Source: Izhakiella australiensis (GTDB taxonomy: Bacteria; Pseudomonadota; Gammaproteobacteria; Enterobacterales; Enterobacteriaceae). From it: DNA of 64,000 nucleotides. The notes under the pieces were generated by a model. It was not told the origin of the DNA, ran no database searches, and saw only the letters and a list, made by a program, of their open reading frames with translations. The stretch lies in NCBI RefSeq assembly GCF_002006995.1, contig NZ_MRUL01000004.1, forward strand, positions 62,001-126,000, read 5' to 3'. The first letter of the stretch is position 1, and every line of letters starts with the position of its first letter. This document shows positions 26,814 to 36,022 of this stretch, piece after piece. Made by a program: the position numbers and the translations under genes.

Positions 26814-27215
26814 ATGACTAAGCTATTGAATGAAAGGCTAAAAAAAGGTGAGTTACTTAACGTCGATTGCCCATCGCGTGAGGTTCTGAAACGGCTCACC
26901 GGGCGCTGGAGCCTGCTGGTGCTGATTGCTCTCAGAGATGAAACCCTGCGCTTTAGCGCCCTGCGGCGTCGCATTGGCGGCGTTAGCGAACGCATGCTGG
27001 CGCAAACGCTACGTTATATGGAAGAGGACGGTTTTATTAGCCGCATCGCTTACGATGTGGTGCCGCCGCACGTCGAATACCATCTGACTCCGCTCGGCTG
27101 CGAGGCCGAGGAGCGTATCGCCCTGCTGGCAGACTGGCTGGAAAATAATTTCAGCAGGATCATGGAAAAACGGCAGGCCAGTGCAGCAAGACCCGTGGTA
27201 AATAAACCGCTATAA
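26814..27215 (+). CDS. qorR: HxlR-family redox-sensing repressor QorR
   Basis: 133-residue winged-helix protein of the HxlR/DUF24 class, orthologous to E. coli YtfH. It carries CPSREVLKRLTGRW near the N-terminus (a conserved Cys that senses quinones or diamide in this family) and VSERMLAQTLRYMEEDGF in the wing region. Divergent from qorB. The nearest AGGA is 13 bp before the ATG, a rather wide spacing. Confidence 0.9.
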   Translation: MTKLLNERLKKGELLNVDCPSREVLKRLTGRWSLLVLIALRDETLRFSALRRRIGGVSERMLAQTLRYMEEDGFISRIAYDVVPPHVEYHLTPLGCEAEERIALLADWLENNFSRIMEKRQASAARPVVNKPL

Positions 27216-27396
27216 ATGAAAAGACCACTTTCAGCAGTGCGCTATGTCGATAACAGTGTTCCGGCCCTCTGAGGCGGGGACGGTTGATATTTTTTGTTAA
27301 TTACAATTACAAAATCTTTTCAAAAATTGACATGAGACGTTATCCTGAGCGCCTTTTTATTAAGGATGGCAGACTTTACTCACGGATAATCCTCCA

Positions 27397-29535
27397 ATGA
27401 AAAAGCGATTGACTAAAACCGCCCCGGGACCGCTGGCGCTGTTTTCCGCCTCACTAACTTGCATTTCGCTAACCGCCTACGCCGCTGAGCAACAGGCCAA
27501 AGATCCGCAACAGACCATGGTGGTCAGCGCCGCGCCAGGCGCCCCCTCCGAGCTGGATACCCCGGCCGCCATCAGCGCGGTTAGCGGCAATGAGATACGC
27601 CAGGCAACGCCGCGCATCAACCTGTCGGAAGGATTAGGCGCCGTGCCAGGTCTGCAAATCCAGAACCGTCAGAACTATGCCCAGGATTTGCAGCTTTCGG
27701 TTCGTGGCTTTGGGGCGCGCTCTTCCTTCGGGGTGCGCGGCGTGCGCATCTACGTTGACGGCATCCCGGCAACCATGCCGGATGGTCAGGGGCAGACTTC
27801 AAATATCGATCTTAACTCGGTTGATGAGGTTGACGTACTGCGCGGCCCGTTTTCGGCACTGTATGGCAACTCCGCTGGCGGTGTGGTGAATATCACCACC
27901 CAGAGCGGACACCAGCCGCCAACGCTTGAATACGGCAGCTATTACGGCAGCTACGGCAGCTGGCGCAACAGCGTTAAAGCCAGCGGCGCCGTCGGTGACG
28001 GCACCCACGCCGGCGACGTCAACTACCTGGTTTCCGCCAGCCGCTTTACCACCCACGGCTGGCGCGATCACAGCGCGGCGCAAAAAAATCTCGGCAACGC
28101 CAAACTGGGCGTACGCATTAATGACGTCAGCACCCTGACGCTGCTGTTTAACAGCGTTGATATTGATGCCCAGGACCCGGGCGGATTAACCCGCGACCAG
28201 TGGCGGCAGAATCCGCGCCAGGTGGTCCCGATCGTCACGCAGTACAATACGCGCAAAACCGTCAGCCAGACCCAGGGCGGATTGCGCTATCAGCGTCAGA
28301 TGTCAGAAAATGACGACCTCAGTGTGATGCTGTATGCCGGCATCCGTGAAACCACCCAGTACCAGTCGATTCCCGTCAGCGCGCAGGCTAAGCCCGGCCA
28401 TCCGGGCGGCGTCATCGATTTGACCCGCCATTATCAGGGAATTGACACCCGCTGGACCCACAGAGACGCCCTTGCCAGCGTGCCCGTCACCCTGACCGCC
28501 GGGCTGGATTATGAAACCATGACCGAGCGGCGCAAAGGCTATGAAAACTTCACCGTCAACAACGGCAGCTACAGCTATGGCGACCGGGGCAATATGCGTC
28601 GCAACGAGCGTAATCTGGTGTGGAATCTCGATCCTTACCTGCAAAGCAGCTGGCAGCTGACCGACCGGCTGACGCTGGACGCTGGTCTGCGCTACAGCAC
28701 GGTAAACTTTGATTCCAACGATGACTATATTGTTGCCGGCAACGGTGATGACAGCTATAGCAGCAGCTTCCACCAGTGGCTGCCTGCCGGTTCGCTGAAG
28801 TACGCCGTCAGCGACGGCTGGAATCTTTATGCTTCTGCCGGACGCGGCGTTGAAACGCCAACCCTTAACGAACGCTCCTACAGCAGCAGCGGCGGCAATA
28901 ACTTTGGCCTGAAACCTTCTACCAGCAATACTTACGAGCTGGGCAGCAAGACGCGCATCGGTTTCGGCCTGCTGAGCGCGGCGCTGTTTGAGACCGACAG
29001 TCAGAATGAAATTGTGTCGGATGGGAGTAGTGATGGACGCACAAGCTATAAAAATGCCGGTAAAACCCGCCGTCGCGGACTTGAAGTCGGTTTCGATCAG
29101 CAATTTGCCTGGGACTGGCGGTTAAAAATGGCCTGGACGCTGCTTGATGCCCGCTACCGCAGCAACGTGTGCAGCGATGGAGACTGTAACGGCAACCGCA
29201 TTCCGGGTATTGCACGCAACATGGGCTACGTGGCGCTCGGCTATCAGCCGGAAAGCGGCTGGTACGCCGGGGCGGATCTGCGCTATATGAGCAATATCGC
29301 CGCGGATGATCAAAACAGCGTCAGCGCCCCCTCGTACACCACCGTCGGCTTAAACAGCGGCTATAAATTCCGCCGCGGTAACTGGCTGCTGGATGTGTTT
29401 GGCCGGGTAGACAACCTGTTTGACCGCAACTATATCGGCTCGGTGATCGTCAATGAAAGCAACGGACGCTATTACGAATCCGCGCCTGGCCGCAATTATG
29501 GCCTCGGCGCCACGCTGAGCTACGCCTTTAACTAA
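27397..29535 (+). CDS. pqqU: TonB-dependent PQQ receptor PqqU (YncD)
   Basis: 712-residue outer-membrane receptor: signal peptide, plug domain (SELDTPAAISAVSGNEIRQATPRINLSEGLGAVPGLQIQNRQNY...) and a 22-strand barrel ending ATLSYAFN. It is strongly similar to E. coli YncD/PqqU throughout (FSALYGNSAGGVVNITTQ, NVCSDGDCNGNRIPGIARNMG, VNESNGRYYE). In E. coli this receptor imports pyrroloquinoline quinone. No Fur box was seen upstream. It fits functionally with gcd at 0.8 kb. Confidence 0.93.
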   Translation: MKKRLTKTAPGPLALFSASLTCISLTAYAAEQQAKDPQQTMVVSAAPGAPSELDTPAAISAVSGNEIRQATPRINLSEGLGAVPGLQIQNRQNYAQDLQLSVRGFGARSSFGVRGVRIYVDGIPATMPDGQGQTSNIDLNSVDEVDVLRGPFSALYGNSAGGVVNITTQSGHQPPTLEYGSYYGSYGSWRNSVKASGAVGDGTHAGDVNYLVSASRFTTHGWRDHSAAQKNLGNAKLGVRINDVSTLTLLFNSVDIDAQDPGGLTRDQWRQNPRQVVPIVTQYNTRKTVSQTQGGLRYQRQMSENDDLSVMLYAGIRETTQYQSIPVSAQAKPGHPGGVIDLTRHYQGIDTRWTHRDALASVPVTLTAGLDYETMTERRKGYENFTVNNGSYSYGDRGNMRRNERNLVWNLDPYLQSSWQLTDRLTLDAGLRYSTVNFDSNDDYIVAGNGDDSYSSSFHQWLPAGSLKYAVSDGWNLYASAGRGVETPTLNERSYSSSGGNNFGLKPSTSNTYELGSKTRIGFGLLSAALFETDSQNEIVSDGSSDGRTSYKNAGKTRRRGLEVGFDQQFAWDWRLKMAWTLLDARYRSNVCSDGDCNGNRIPGIARNMGYVALGYQPESGWYAGADLRYMSNIAADDQNSVSAPSYTTVGLNSGYKFRRGNWLLDVFGRVDNLFDRNYIGSVIVNESNGRYYESAPGRNYGLGATLSYAFN

Positions 29536-29542
29536 CGCTCAT

Positions 29543-29574
29543 CACCTGCCCCGACGTTCAGTCGGCGGCAGGTG
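29543..29574. terminator. Hairpin between pqqU and yeaL
   Basis: CACCTGCC-CCGAC pairs with GTCGG-C-GGCAGGTG around GTTCA, giving a 13-bp stem with one bulged C. It lies between convergent genes; only a short T-run follows further down. Confidence 0.5.
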
Positions 29575-29607
29575 GCGCACGGCGCTTTTAATCAAGGCTT
29601 TCTGCCG

Positions 29608-30057
29608 CTACTGACGCCCGATTAACAACGACAGCAGCCCGGCGGCAATCAGCGGCCCGACCGGCACGCCGCGAAATAGCGAAACGCCGATGATGGTGCC
29701 GATCAGTAGCCCACCCACCACCGTTGGCTGACTGCTCATCAGAGCAACGCCTCTTCCGCCTACCCAGGAAACAAAAATACCAATGGCGACCGCCAGCAAT
29801 GATTTCCAGCTGAGAAGAGAGTGTATCAGGGTCGGTCCGGACAGGCTGCCACTGGCAAGCGGCGCCATTACGCCGATAGTCAGAATAATGATACCAAGAG
29901 TAACGCCCTGCTTCTCAATCCATGGAAATGCCTGGTTTAGCGGAGGAATAAGTCGCAGGACCAGTAAAAATATAATCGCCAGGGTAACGGTGGTGTTGTG
30001 GCTAAAAGCGCTGAGCGCAGCCAGCGCCAGCAGAATAAAAAACGACAAATCAAACAT
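29608..30057 (-). CDS. yeaL: DUF441 family membrane protein YeaL
   Basis: 149 residues with four hydrophobic segments. Matches E. coli YeaL (148 aa) at [35 protein letters not shown] and [18 protein letters not shown]. An inner-membrane protein of unknown function. It starts 45 bp after the racemase-like gene, so the two could share a transcript. Confidence 0.9.
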   Translation of the reverse strand: MFDLSFFILLALAALSAFSHNTTVTLAIIFLLVLRLIPPLNQAFPWIEKQGVTLGIIILTIGVMAPLASGSLSGPTLIHSLLSWKSLLAVAIGIFVSWVGGRGVALMSSQPTVVGGLLIGTIIGVSLFRGVPVGPLIAAGLLSLLIGRQ

Positions 30058-30101
30058 GATTCCATTCCATCAAAAACATCAGTAAGCAGGCAGTGGGCGC
30101 C

Positions 30102-30737
30102 TCAGGATAGCGCGTCAATAGCGGCTTGCAGGGTGATCTGCGGTGCGGTCAGCACCGAAAGCGTGGTGTTTATCCAGGCTGCCGCGCCCGCCATTGAAAC
30201 CTGTGCCAGCACGATACAAGCCAGCGCGCCATCTGGCCGGGTCTGGATATAATTGGCAATAGCCTGATAGTAGCCCGGCAAATCACCGCGGTTAAATATT
30301 TCCCACGCGCCAGGCACCAGCTCGACGCTACATTTTCCGGCGGGCAGCCAGGCGTCAAACAGCGCTTTCGTCGGCGCCAGGGTTGAAGGCGCGCTGCAAA
30401 GCACCAGCACGTGACCATGATAGCGTGAGGCCTGCTTCGCCAGCGTTGCGTCTACTCGTAGCACCGGCTTAGCGTAGGTTCGCCCGCTGGCGCAGGCGAC
30501 GCCAAGCGTGGTGCAGGTTACGATCACCGCATCGGCGGCGCTGCAAAGCTCATCAATCGAGTTATGCGTCGCTTCGGCTATCGCCGGGGTAATGGCATTC
30601 GCGTCTATTGCCAGCTGCAGCAGGTCGCTTTCAACGCGGTGTAATAACTCCACGTCCTCGTAATCCATAGCCTTAAGTGCCGCCTCATAAACCTCTATAT
30701 TGCTACGAGCTGCGTGCAAGCAGGCGATGATGGTCAT
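30102..30737 (-). CDS. Asp/Glu racemase-superfamily protein
   Basis: 211-residue soluble protein with the pseudo-symmetric two-domain pattern of the aspartate/glutamate/hydantoin racemase superfamily. The first catalytic cysteine lies in IVTCTTLG (about residue 75). The second half contains LACIVLAQVSMAG, where racemases usually have a second Cys in a CTHF-like motif. The missing second cysteine at this position suggests a decarboxylase/isomerase-like or altered activity rather than a true racemase. Confidence 0.7.
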   Translation of the reverse strand: MTIIACLHAARSNIEVYEAALKAMDYEDVELLHRVESDLLQLAIDANAITPAIAEATHNSIDELCSAADAVIVTCTTLGVACASGRTYAKPVLRVDATLAKQASRYHGHVLVLCSAPSTLAPTKALFDAWLPAGKCSVELVPGAWEIFNRGDLPGYYQAIANYIQTRPDGALACIVLAQVSMAGAAAWINTTLSVLTAPQITLQAAIDALS

Positions 30738-30778
30738 AACTCGGTCTCTCAGGATAGCGGTGGTTAATTAACTGTCGC

Positions 30779-30813
30779 AAAAATAGCCTGCGTTGCCAAT
30801 TAAAAACGCAGGC
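30779..30813 (-). terminator. Terminator of the beta-lactamase gene
   Basis: On the minus strand a 9-bp stem GCCTGCGTT/AACGCAGGC is followed by TATTTTTG. It lies 26 bp past the stop codon. Confidence 0.75.
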
Positions 30814-30838
30814 CAGTAAGTTCAACGGACCCTTGGCC

Positions 30839-31723
30839 TTAACGCCATGCAGCCAGCGTCAGCCGTGCGCTCTCCGCCAGCACCGCGCGATTTGACGGCG
30901 CGGCTTTTTCCGGCTGGGTGAAATAGACCGTTAACACCAGCGGCTGGCGCTGCGGCGGCCATAGCAGCGCGGCGTCATTGGTGGTGCCATAATCCCCACT
31001 GCCGGTTTTATCGCCGACCTGCCAGCCGGAGGGTACACCGGCGGCAATCGACTGCTTACCGGTGGTATTACCCCGCAGCCAGCCAATCCATAGCTGCCGC
31101 TCGCGCGGCGGCAGGCCGCTGCCGAAGGCCAGCTTTTGCAGATCGCGCGCCATCGCCAGCGGCGTGGTGGTATCACGCTCGTCGCCGGGAATGGCGCTGT
31201 TGAGCGTGGGCTCCGTTCGGTCAAGACGGGTAACCTGGTCACCGAGCGCTCGCGCCTGGGCGGTGACGGCAGCCGGCCCGCCAACCAGTTTCAACATCAG
31301 GTTGGCGGCCAGGTTATCGCTGTACTGAATCATGGCCTGACACAGTTCGCTGACCGTCATGCCGCTATCCTGATGCTTCTCAGTCACCGGCATCCATGAC
31401 AGCTTCTCCGATTTATCCCAGTGAATACGCCGTTCGAGCAGATCCGGCTGACGCAGGCTAAGGTTCAGCACCGCAGCAGCAAGCAGCGCCTTTGAGGTGC
31501 TACACATCGGAAAACGCTCGTTGCCGCGGTATTGCAGGCTGTGACCGCTGGCAGTATCGATCAGCGTCATTCCCAGCCGCCCGTTATGCTGCTTTTCCAG
31601 CGCCTCCAGCTGCTGATGAAGGTCGGAGCTTCCGCTGGCGCGGGCCAGTGGCGCTAACGCTGCCGTTACAGGCAACAGGCCGGCAGCGCAGAGAAAGCGG
31701 CGGCGCGTCAAATTAAGAGCCAT
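30839..31723 (-). CDS. bla: Class A beta-lactamase of the CTX-M/RAHN-like group with Tat-type leader
   Basis: 294-residue precursor. All class A motifs are present: S75-T-S-K78 (Ambler 70-73) preceded by Cys, S135-D-N137, the omega-loop E171-PTLN, and K239-T-G-S. The KTGSGDYGTTND and DRTEPTLNSAIPGD strings are close to CTX-M/KLUC/RAHN enzymes, so cephalosporinase activity is likely. The leader reads LTRRRFLCAAGLLP, a twin-arginine (Tat) motif, unusual for enteric class A enzymes. No ampR-type regulator is adjacent. The ATG is about 20 bp after the dcp terminator, leaving no room for a separate promoter; expression may rely on readthrough or a promoter inside dcp. No mobile element flanks it, so it looks chromosomal. 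Confidence 0.93.
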   Translation of the reverse strand: MALNLTRRRFLCAAGLLPVTAALAPLARASGSSDLHQQLEALEKQHNGRLGMTLIDTASGHSLQYRGNERFPMCSTSKALLAAAVLNLSLRQPDLLERRIHWDKSEKLSWMPVTEKHQDSGMTVSELCQAMIQYSDNLAANLMLKLVGGPAAVTAQARALGDQVTRLDRTEPTLNSAIPGDERDTTTPLAMARDLQKLAFGSGLPPRERQLWIGWLRGNTTGKQSIAAGVPSGWQVGDKTGSGDYGTTNDAALLWPPQRQPLVLTVYFTQPEKAAPSNRAVLAESARLTLAAWR

Positions 31724-31741
31724 AAATATCCTTGTCAGATG

Positions 31742-31769
31742 AAAAAGCCCGCGACCTCTGCCGCGGGCT
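31742..31769 (-). terminator. Terminator of dcp
   Basis: On the minus strand AGCCCGCG/CGCGGGCT (8-bp stem, 8-nt loop) is followed by five T. It lies directly after the dcp stop and 19 bp before the beta-lactamase ATG. Confidence 0.8.
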
Positions 31770-31774
31770 GGTGA

Positions 31775-33829
31775 TTACTGCGTCTCTTTCAAGCCGCGAT
31801 TTATCAGCATCGGTTCGATTTGTGGATCGTGGCCGCGCCAGTTGTGATACAGCTTTTTCAGGTCTTCGCTATTGCCGCGCGAAAGGACTTTATCACGGAA
31901 GATTTGGCCGTTTTTATGCGTCAGGCCGCCGTGTTCGCTAAACCAGGTGTAGCCATCATCGGCCAGCATTTGCGTCCAGAGATAGGCGTAATAGCCAGCA
32001 GCGTAGCCACCCCCCCAGATATGCTGGAAATAGCTGGACCGGTAGCGCGGCGGCACTGCCGGAATATTAATAGCCTCTTCTGCCAGCGCCTGTTTTTCAA
32101 AGGCATCGGCATCCTGCGGCTGGTGCTGGTCATCGATGCTATGCCAGCGCATATCCAGCAGCGCCGCCGCTAACAGCTCGGTCATCTCATAGCCCTTATT
32201 AAAGCGGCTGGCGCTGAGTATTTTATCGTGCAGCGCTTTGGGCATCGGTTCACCGCTCTGCCAGTGACGCGCATAGTGGTTGAACACCTGCGGTTCGCTG
32301 GCCCAGTGCTCATTGAACTGCGAAGGAAACTCGACAAAATCGCGTGGGGTGTTGGTACCCGACAGGCTGGGATAGCGCTGGGTAGCGAACATACCGTGCA
32401 GCGCATGACCAAACTCGTGAAACAGCGTGATGACTTCATCCCAGCTGAGCAATACCGGCTGCCCGGCTGGCGCAGGCGGAATATTCGCCACGTTATAAAT
32501 AACCGGCTTGCTATTCAGTAAGGTTGATTGCTCAACAAAGTTGCTCATCCATGCGCCGCCGCCTTTATTGTCGCGTTTAAACAAGTCGGCATAGAACAGG
32601 CCGAGCGGCGTGCCATCCTGGTCGAAAACTTCATAAACCCGCACATCCGGATGATAAACCGGAATGTCGTGTCGCTGTTTAAAAGTGATGCCGTACAGCT
32701 GGGTTGCGGCGTAAAAGACGCCGTTTTCCAGTACGTTATTTAATTCAAAATAGGGCCGGACCTGAGAATCATCCAGATGATAACGGGCCTGCTTAACCTG
32801 CGCGGCGTAATACTGCCAGTCCCAGGGAGCAAGGGTAAAACCGCCCTTCTGCTGGTCGATCCGCGCCTGAATATCGGCAGCTTCGCGCTTCACCCGCGCG
32901 CTGGCAGCAGGAACGATGTTACGCATAAACTGTAAGGCCGCCGCCGGGGTTTTCGCCATTTGGTCCTTCAGCCCCCATTCGGCATAGCTGGAGTAACCGA
33001 GTAATTTGGCCTGCTGCGCTCTGACGTCGGCCAACTCCAGTAAAATTTTGCGGGTATCATTGCCATCACTCTTTTCCGCCCGCTGCCAGCCGGCGTTAAA
33101 TAGCGCCTCCCGCGTGCTGCGATCTTTTAACGTCTGCAGCATGGGCTGCTGAGTGGTGTTTTGCAGCGACAGCAGCCAGCCGTTGAGACCACGAGCCTTA
33201 GCCGCATCATGGGCGCTGGCGATTTCGCCCTCGCTCAGCCCATCCAGCGCCTGGCGATCGCTGACCAGCAGTCCGCCAGCTTTGCTGGCAGCCAACAGCC
33301 GGTTGGTAAAGCGGGTACTGAGGGTGGCCGCCTGCTGATTAAGCGCTTTCAGTCGCGCCTTTTGCTCATCGTTCAACGTGGCACCCGCCAGGCGAAACGC
33401 CTGCCAGGTTTCCTCCACCAGGCGCAGCGACTCAACATCGAGCTTTAGAGTTTGACGCTGCTGATAGACGGCATCAAGACGCTTAAACAGCCTGTCGTTA
33501 AGATAGATTTCGTCCTGCAGCGCGGCCAGTCGGGGCTGCATTTGTTCATCCAGCTGCTGCAGAGAATCGCTGGTATTGGCGGAAGTCATGGCGCTGAAGG
33601 GAAGAATGACCCGCGTCAACAGCTGACCGCTGCGCTCCAGCGCTTCATAGGTATTAGCGAAGGTCGGCGCGCTGCTGTTCTGCGCAATGTGAATAATCTC
33701 CGCGCGCTTTTCCTCAATGCCCTTATCCAGCGCCTGGCGGTAATCGCTCTCTTTAATGCGATCGAAAGGCGGCGCCTGAAAAGGCAGCGCGCTCGGCTGA
33801 CTGAAAGGGTTTTGTTGCCAATCTTGCAT
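31775..33829 (-). CDS. dcp: Peptidyl-dipeptidase Dcp
   Basis: M3 zinc metallopeptidase that removes C-terminal dipeptides. It has the catalytic HEFGH in ITLFHEFGHALHGMF and matches E. coli Dcp throughout (SGTNTPRDFVEFPSQ, YRSSYFQHIWGGGYAAGYYAYLWTQMLADDGY). From 33829 it is 684 aa, close to the E. coli 681, behind AAGGAG at 9-bp spacing. An in-frame ATG at 33904 would add a 25-residue hydrophobic, signal-like leader but its purine-rich site touches the ATG. A periplasmic form is therefore possible but less supported. Confidence 0.93.
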   Translation of the reverse strand: MQDWQQNPFSQPSALPFQAPPFDRIKESDYRQALDKGIEEKRAEIIHIAQNSSAPTFANTYEALERSGQLLTRVILPFSAMTSANTSDSLQQLDEQMQPRLAALQDEIYLNDRLFKRLDAVYQQRQTLKLDVESLRLVEETWQAFRLAGATLNDEQKARLKALNQQAATLSTRFTNRLLAASKAGGLLVSDRQALDGLSEGEIASAHDAAKARGLNGWLLSLQNTTQQPMLQTLKDRSTREALFNAGWQRAEKSDGNDTRKILLELADVRAQQAKLLGYSSYAEWGLKDQMAKTPAAALQFMRNIVPAASARVKREAADIQARIDQQKGGFTLAPWDWQYYAAQVKQARYHLDDSQVRPYFELNNVLENGVFYAATQLYGITFKQRHDIPVYHPDVRVYEVFDQDGTPLGLFYADLFKRDNKGGGAWMSNFVEQSTLLNSKPVIYNVANIPPAPAGQPVLLSWDEVITLFHEFGHALHGMFATQRYPSLSGTNTPRDFVEFPSQFNEHWASEPQVFNHYARHWQSGEPMPKALHDKILSASRFNKGYEMTELLAAALLDMRWHSIDDQHQPQDADAFEKQALAEEAINIPAVPPRYRSSYFQHIWGGGYAAGYYAYLWTQMLADDGYTWFSEHGGLTHKNGQIFRDKVLSRGNSEDLKKLYHNWRGHDPQIEPMLINRGLKETQ

Positions 33830-33992
33830 GCTGTCGTTCTCCTTACTTTCTACCTGGACGCTGGTTAACGCCATCGCAAGCATTAATGTCACTGAAATAC
33901 GCATCTCTCCCCGCTCTCCTGTTCTTCGCCTGAGGCCTTATCTTAGTCGTGTTTGCCGCCGTTCGGGACCTCAGAATAATAAAAGCGTCGGC

Positions 33993-34943
33993 CTAAGGCT
34001 CATCGTCTGGTTTTCCCGGCCCCGCATTCGACTCTGATTTAATAAAATCGATAAATGCACGCAGCGGCGGCGGCACCAGGCGACGGTCGGAATAATAGAG
34101 ATACGGACCGGGAAAAGCCTGCCACCAGTTGGCCAACAGCGGCTCCAGTTCGCCGCTGTCAAAATAAGGCTGTAGCCACTCTTCAAATAAATAGATGACG
34201 CCAAGTCCGCTGACGGCTGCCGATACGGCAAGATCGACGGCAGTCCCGGCGCTATAGACCAGTGATCCCTGCGGCACAATGCGGCAGATTTCGCTGCCCT
34301 GCTGATATTGCCAGATCTCAGCCCCTCCTTTGCTAAAGCGCCCGCACAGGCAGTTGAGCCGCGGTAAATCCTGCGGATGCTGCGGACGCCCGTTGGCGTC
34401 AAGGTAGGACGGCGACGCCGCCGTGGCAAAGCGTTGTATTCTCGGTCCGACCGGCAGCGCGATCATATCCTGCTCAAGGCGTTCGCCATAGCGTATACCG
34501 GCATCACAGCCGGCGGCCAGCACATCAACCACATCGCTTTGCGCCACCACTTCGACGGTTACCCGCGGATAACGCTGGAGAAACGCGGGCAGTACGCGAG
34601 GAAGAAACAGCCGGGCGCTGTTTACCGGTACGTTCAGTCGCAGAGTCCCCGCCGCCTGCGCGCCGGTTAAACTCACCGTTGCCAGGGCGAGCTCCAAATC
34701 GGCAATGGCTGGCTCAATACGCGCCAGCAGCTGTTTGCCCTGCCAGGTCGGCAAAATACTGCGGGTGGTTCGGTGTAGCAGGCGCACGCCGAGACGCTCC
34801 TCCAGTCTGCGCACCGCATCACTGAGCCCGGAGGCGCTGACCTGCAGCTCGCGGGCCGCCTGACGAAAGCCGCCAGCACCCGCCACCCTGGCAAAAGCCT
34901 TGAGGTCACCCAGCTCGTCTTGCATTCTCTTCGCCAACGACAT
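33993..34943 (-). CDS. LysR-family regulator next to an SDR gene
   Basis: 316-residue LTTR of the AaeR/DmlR-like subgroup. N-terminal winged HTH (LKAFARVAGAGGFRQAARELQVSASGLSDAVRRLEERLGVRLLHRTTR) and a two-lobe effector domain (GTLRLNVPVNSARLFLPRVLPAFLQRYP; CDAGIRYGERLEQDMIALPVG). It is divergent from the SDR at 35126 with a repeat pair between, so it probably controls that gene. Start at 34943 has a very close GGAGGA; ATG at 34925 is possible. Confidence 0.85.
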   Translation of the reverse strand: MSLAKRMQDELGDLKAFARVAGAGGFRQAARELQVSASGLSDAVRRLEERLGVRLLHRTTRSILPTWQGKQLLARIEPAIADLELALATVSLTGAQAAGTLRLNVPVNSARLFLPRVLPAFLQRYPRVTVEVVAQSDVVDVLAAGCDAGIRYGERLEQDMIALPVGPRIQRFATAASPSYLDANGRPQHPQDLPRLNCLCGRFSKGGAEIWQYQQGSEICRIVPQGSLVYSAGTAVDLAVSAAVSGLGVIYLFEEWLQPYFDSGELEPLLANWWQAFPGPYLYYSDRRLVPPPLRAFIDFIKSESNAGPGKPDDEP

Positions 34944-35016
34944 TCCTCCCGATGCATAGCTGATAGCCAGTATAAGTTTTCATTGTTCAACCTGACAGAT
35001 GCACAGCCTGGCATTT

Positions 35017-35047
35017 TGTACGTTTTAATGAACAGCCTGTACGTTCA
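35017..35047. promoter_or_regulatory. LysR-type repeat region between LysR and SDR genes
   Basis: Two direct copies of TGTACGTT start at 35017 and 35038, exactly 21 bp (two helical turns) apart. The second overlaps the inverted repeat TGAAC-n9-GTTCA (35029-35047). This fits a LysR binding region. Confidence 0.45.
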
Positions 35048-35125
35048 CCGTGCGTATGCAGACTGTTATGCCACGGGTATGATGGCGCTCATTGGTTGAA
35101 TCAGCCTTTATCCGCAGGAGGAAAT

Positions 35126-35917
35126 ATGAATAAAGTTTCGTCTTTGGCGCTGGTTACCGGCGCATCATCTGGCATTGGCTTACAGTTTGCGCGCCGACTG
35201 CTGAGCGAAGGTTATGATCTGATTGCCGTCGGGCGACGCAAAGAGCGCCTGGAATCGCTGGTCAGTGAATTTCCTCAGCGTTATATCCGACCGGTTGTCG
35301 CCGACCTCAGTACGCCAGAGGGGATAAATACCGTAACGCAGCTATGCCGCAGCGAGCCACTCACCTTGCTGGTGAATAACGCCGGGGTTGCCCATTATAT
35401 GAGCTTTACCTCGTTGCCAGCTGAAAAAGCGCAAGAGCTGCTGCATGTCAAAGTTGTCGCGCCAACCATGCTGGCACAGGCTGCCATCGCAGGCATGACG
35501 GAGCGCAAACGCGGAACGGTTATCAACGTAGCGGGGATGTTGGCTTTTGGTGCTACAGCCCCACTCGGTCAGGCTCAAGGCCGCGCGGCATACGTGAGTT
35601 CCCTGAGCTATCTGCTGTCATTAACCCTGTCTCTGCATGAAGAGTTTAAAGGCGCCGGAATTAAGTTTCAGGTTCTCTGCCCGGGCATTGTTGCTACCGA
35701 GTTTCATCAGCGCCAGGGCATGGATTTAAGCGCCCTGCCGCGAATGTCTGCTGATGACGTGGTAAGCGCCAGCCTGCATGCCCTGGCGCTGGATGAAATT
35801 GTCTGCGCGCCCGGAGTCAATAATCCAGCGCTAATGACGGCGGCGTTACAGGCCAGTCTGGCGGCGTTTAACGGTCAGGCGCCACGGCTGGCCGATCGTT
35901 ATCAATCGCCATCTTAA
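35126..35917 (+). CDS. Short-chain dehydrogenase/reductase
   Basis: 263-residue classical SDR: TGASSGIGLQFARRL cofactor loop, NNAG motif (LLVNNAGVAHYMSF), and a C-terminal substrate region. The usual catalytic Tyr-x3-Lys reads AAYVSSLSYLLSLT, so the active Lys of YxxxK is not obvious; catalytic competence is uncertain. AGGAGG before 35126 favours this start over an in-frame upstream ATG at 35096. It is the partner of the divergent LysR gene. Substrate unknown. Confidence 0.8.
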   Translation: MNKVSSLALVTGASSGIGLQFARRLLSEGYDLIAVGRRKERLESLVSEFPQRYIRPVVADLSTPEGINTVTQLCRSEPLTLLVNNAGVAHYMSFTSLPAEKAQELLHVKVVAPTMLAQAAIAGMTERKRGTVINVAGMLAFGATAPLGQAQGRAAYVSSLSYLLSLTLSLHEEFKGAGIKFQVLCPGIVATEFHQRQGMDLSALPRMSADDVVSASLHALALDEIVCAPGVNNPALMTAALQASLAAFNGQAPRLADRYQSPS

Positions 35918-36022
35918 ACGACTGCCGCAGAGGCCAGCGGCGATTAATGTCCGGGGACAGAGCAAAAGCGTCATGATAAGGTGAGGTATATCTCAAACTG
36001 AATAGCGCTGAGGATTAGCAGG

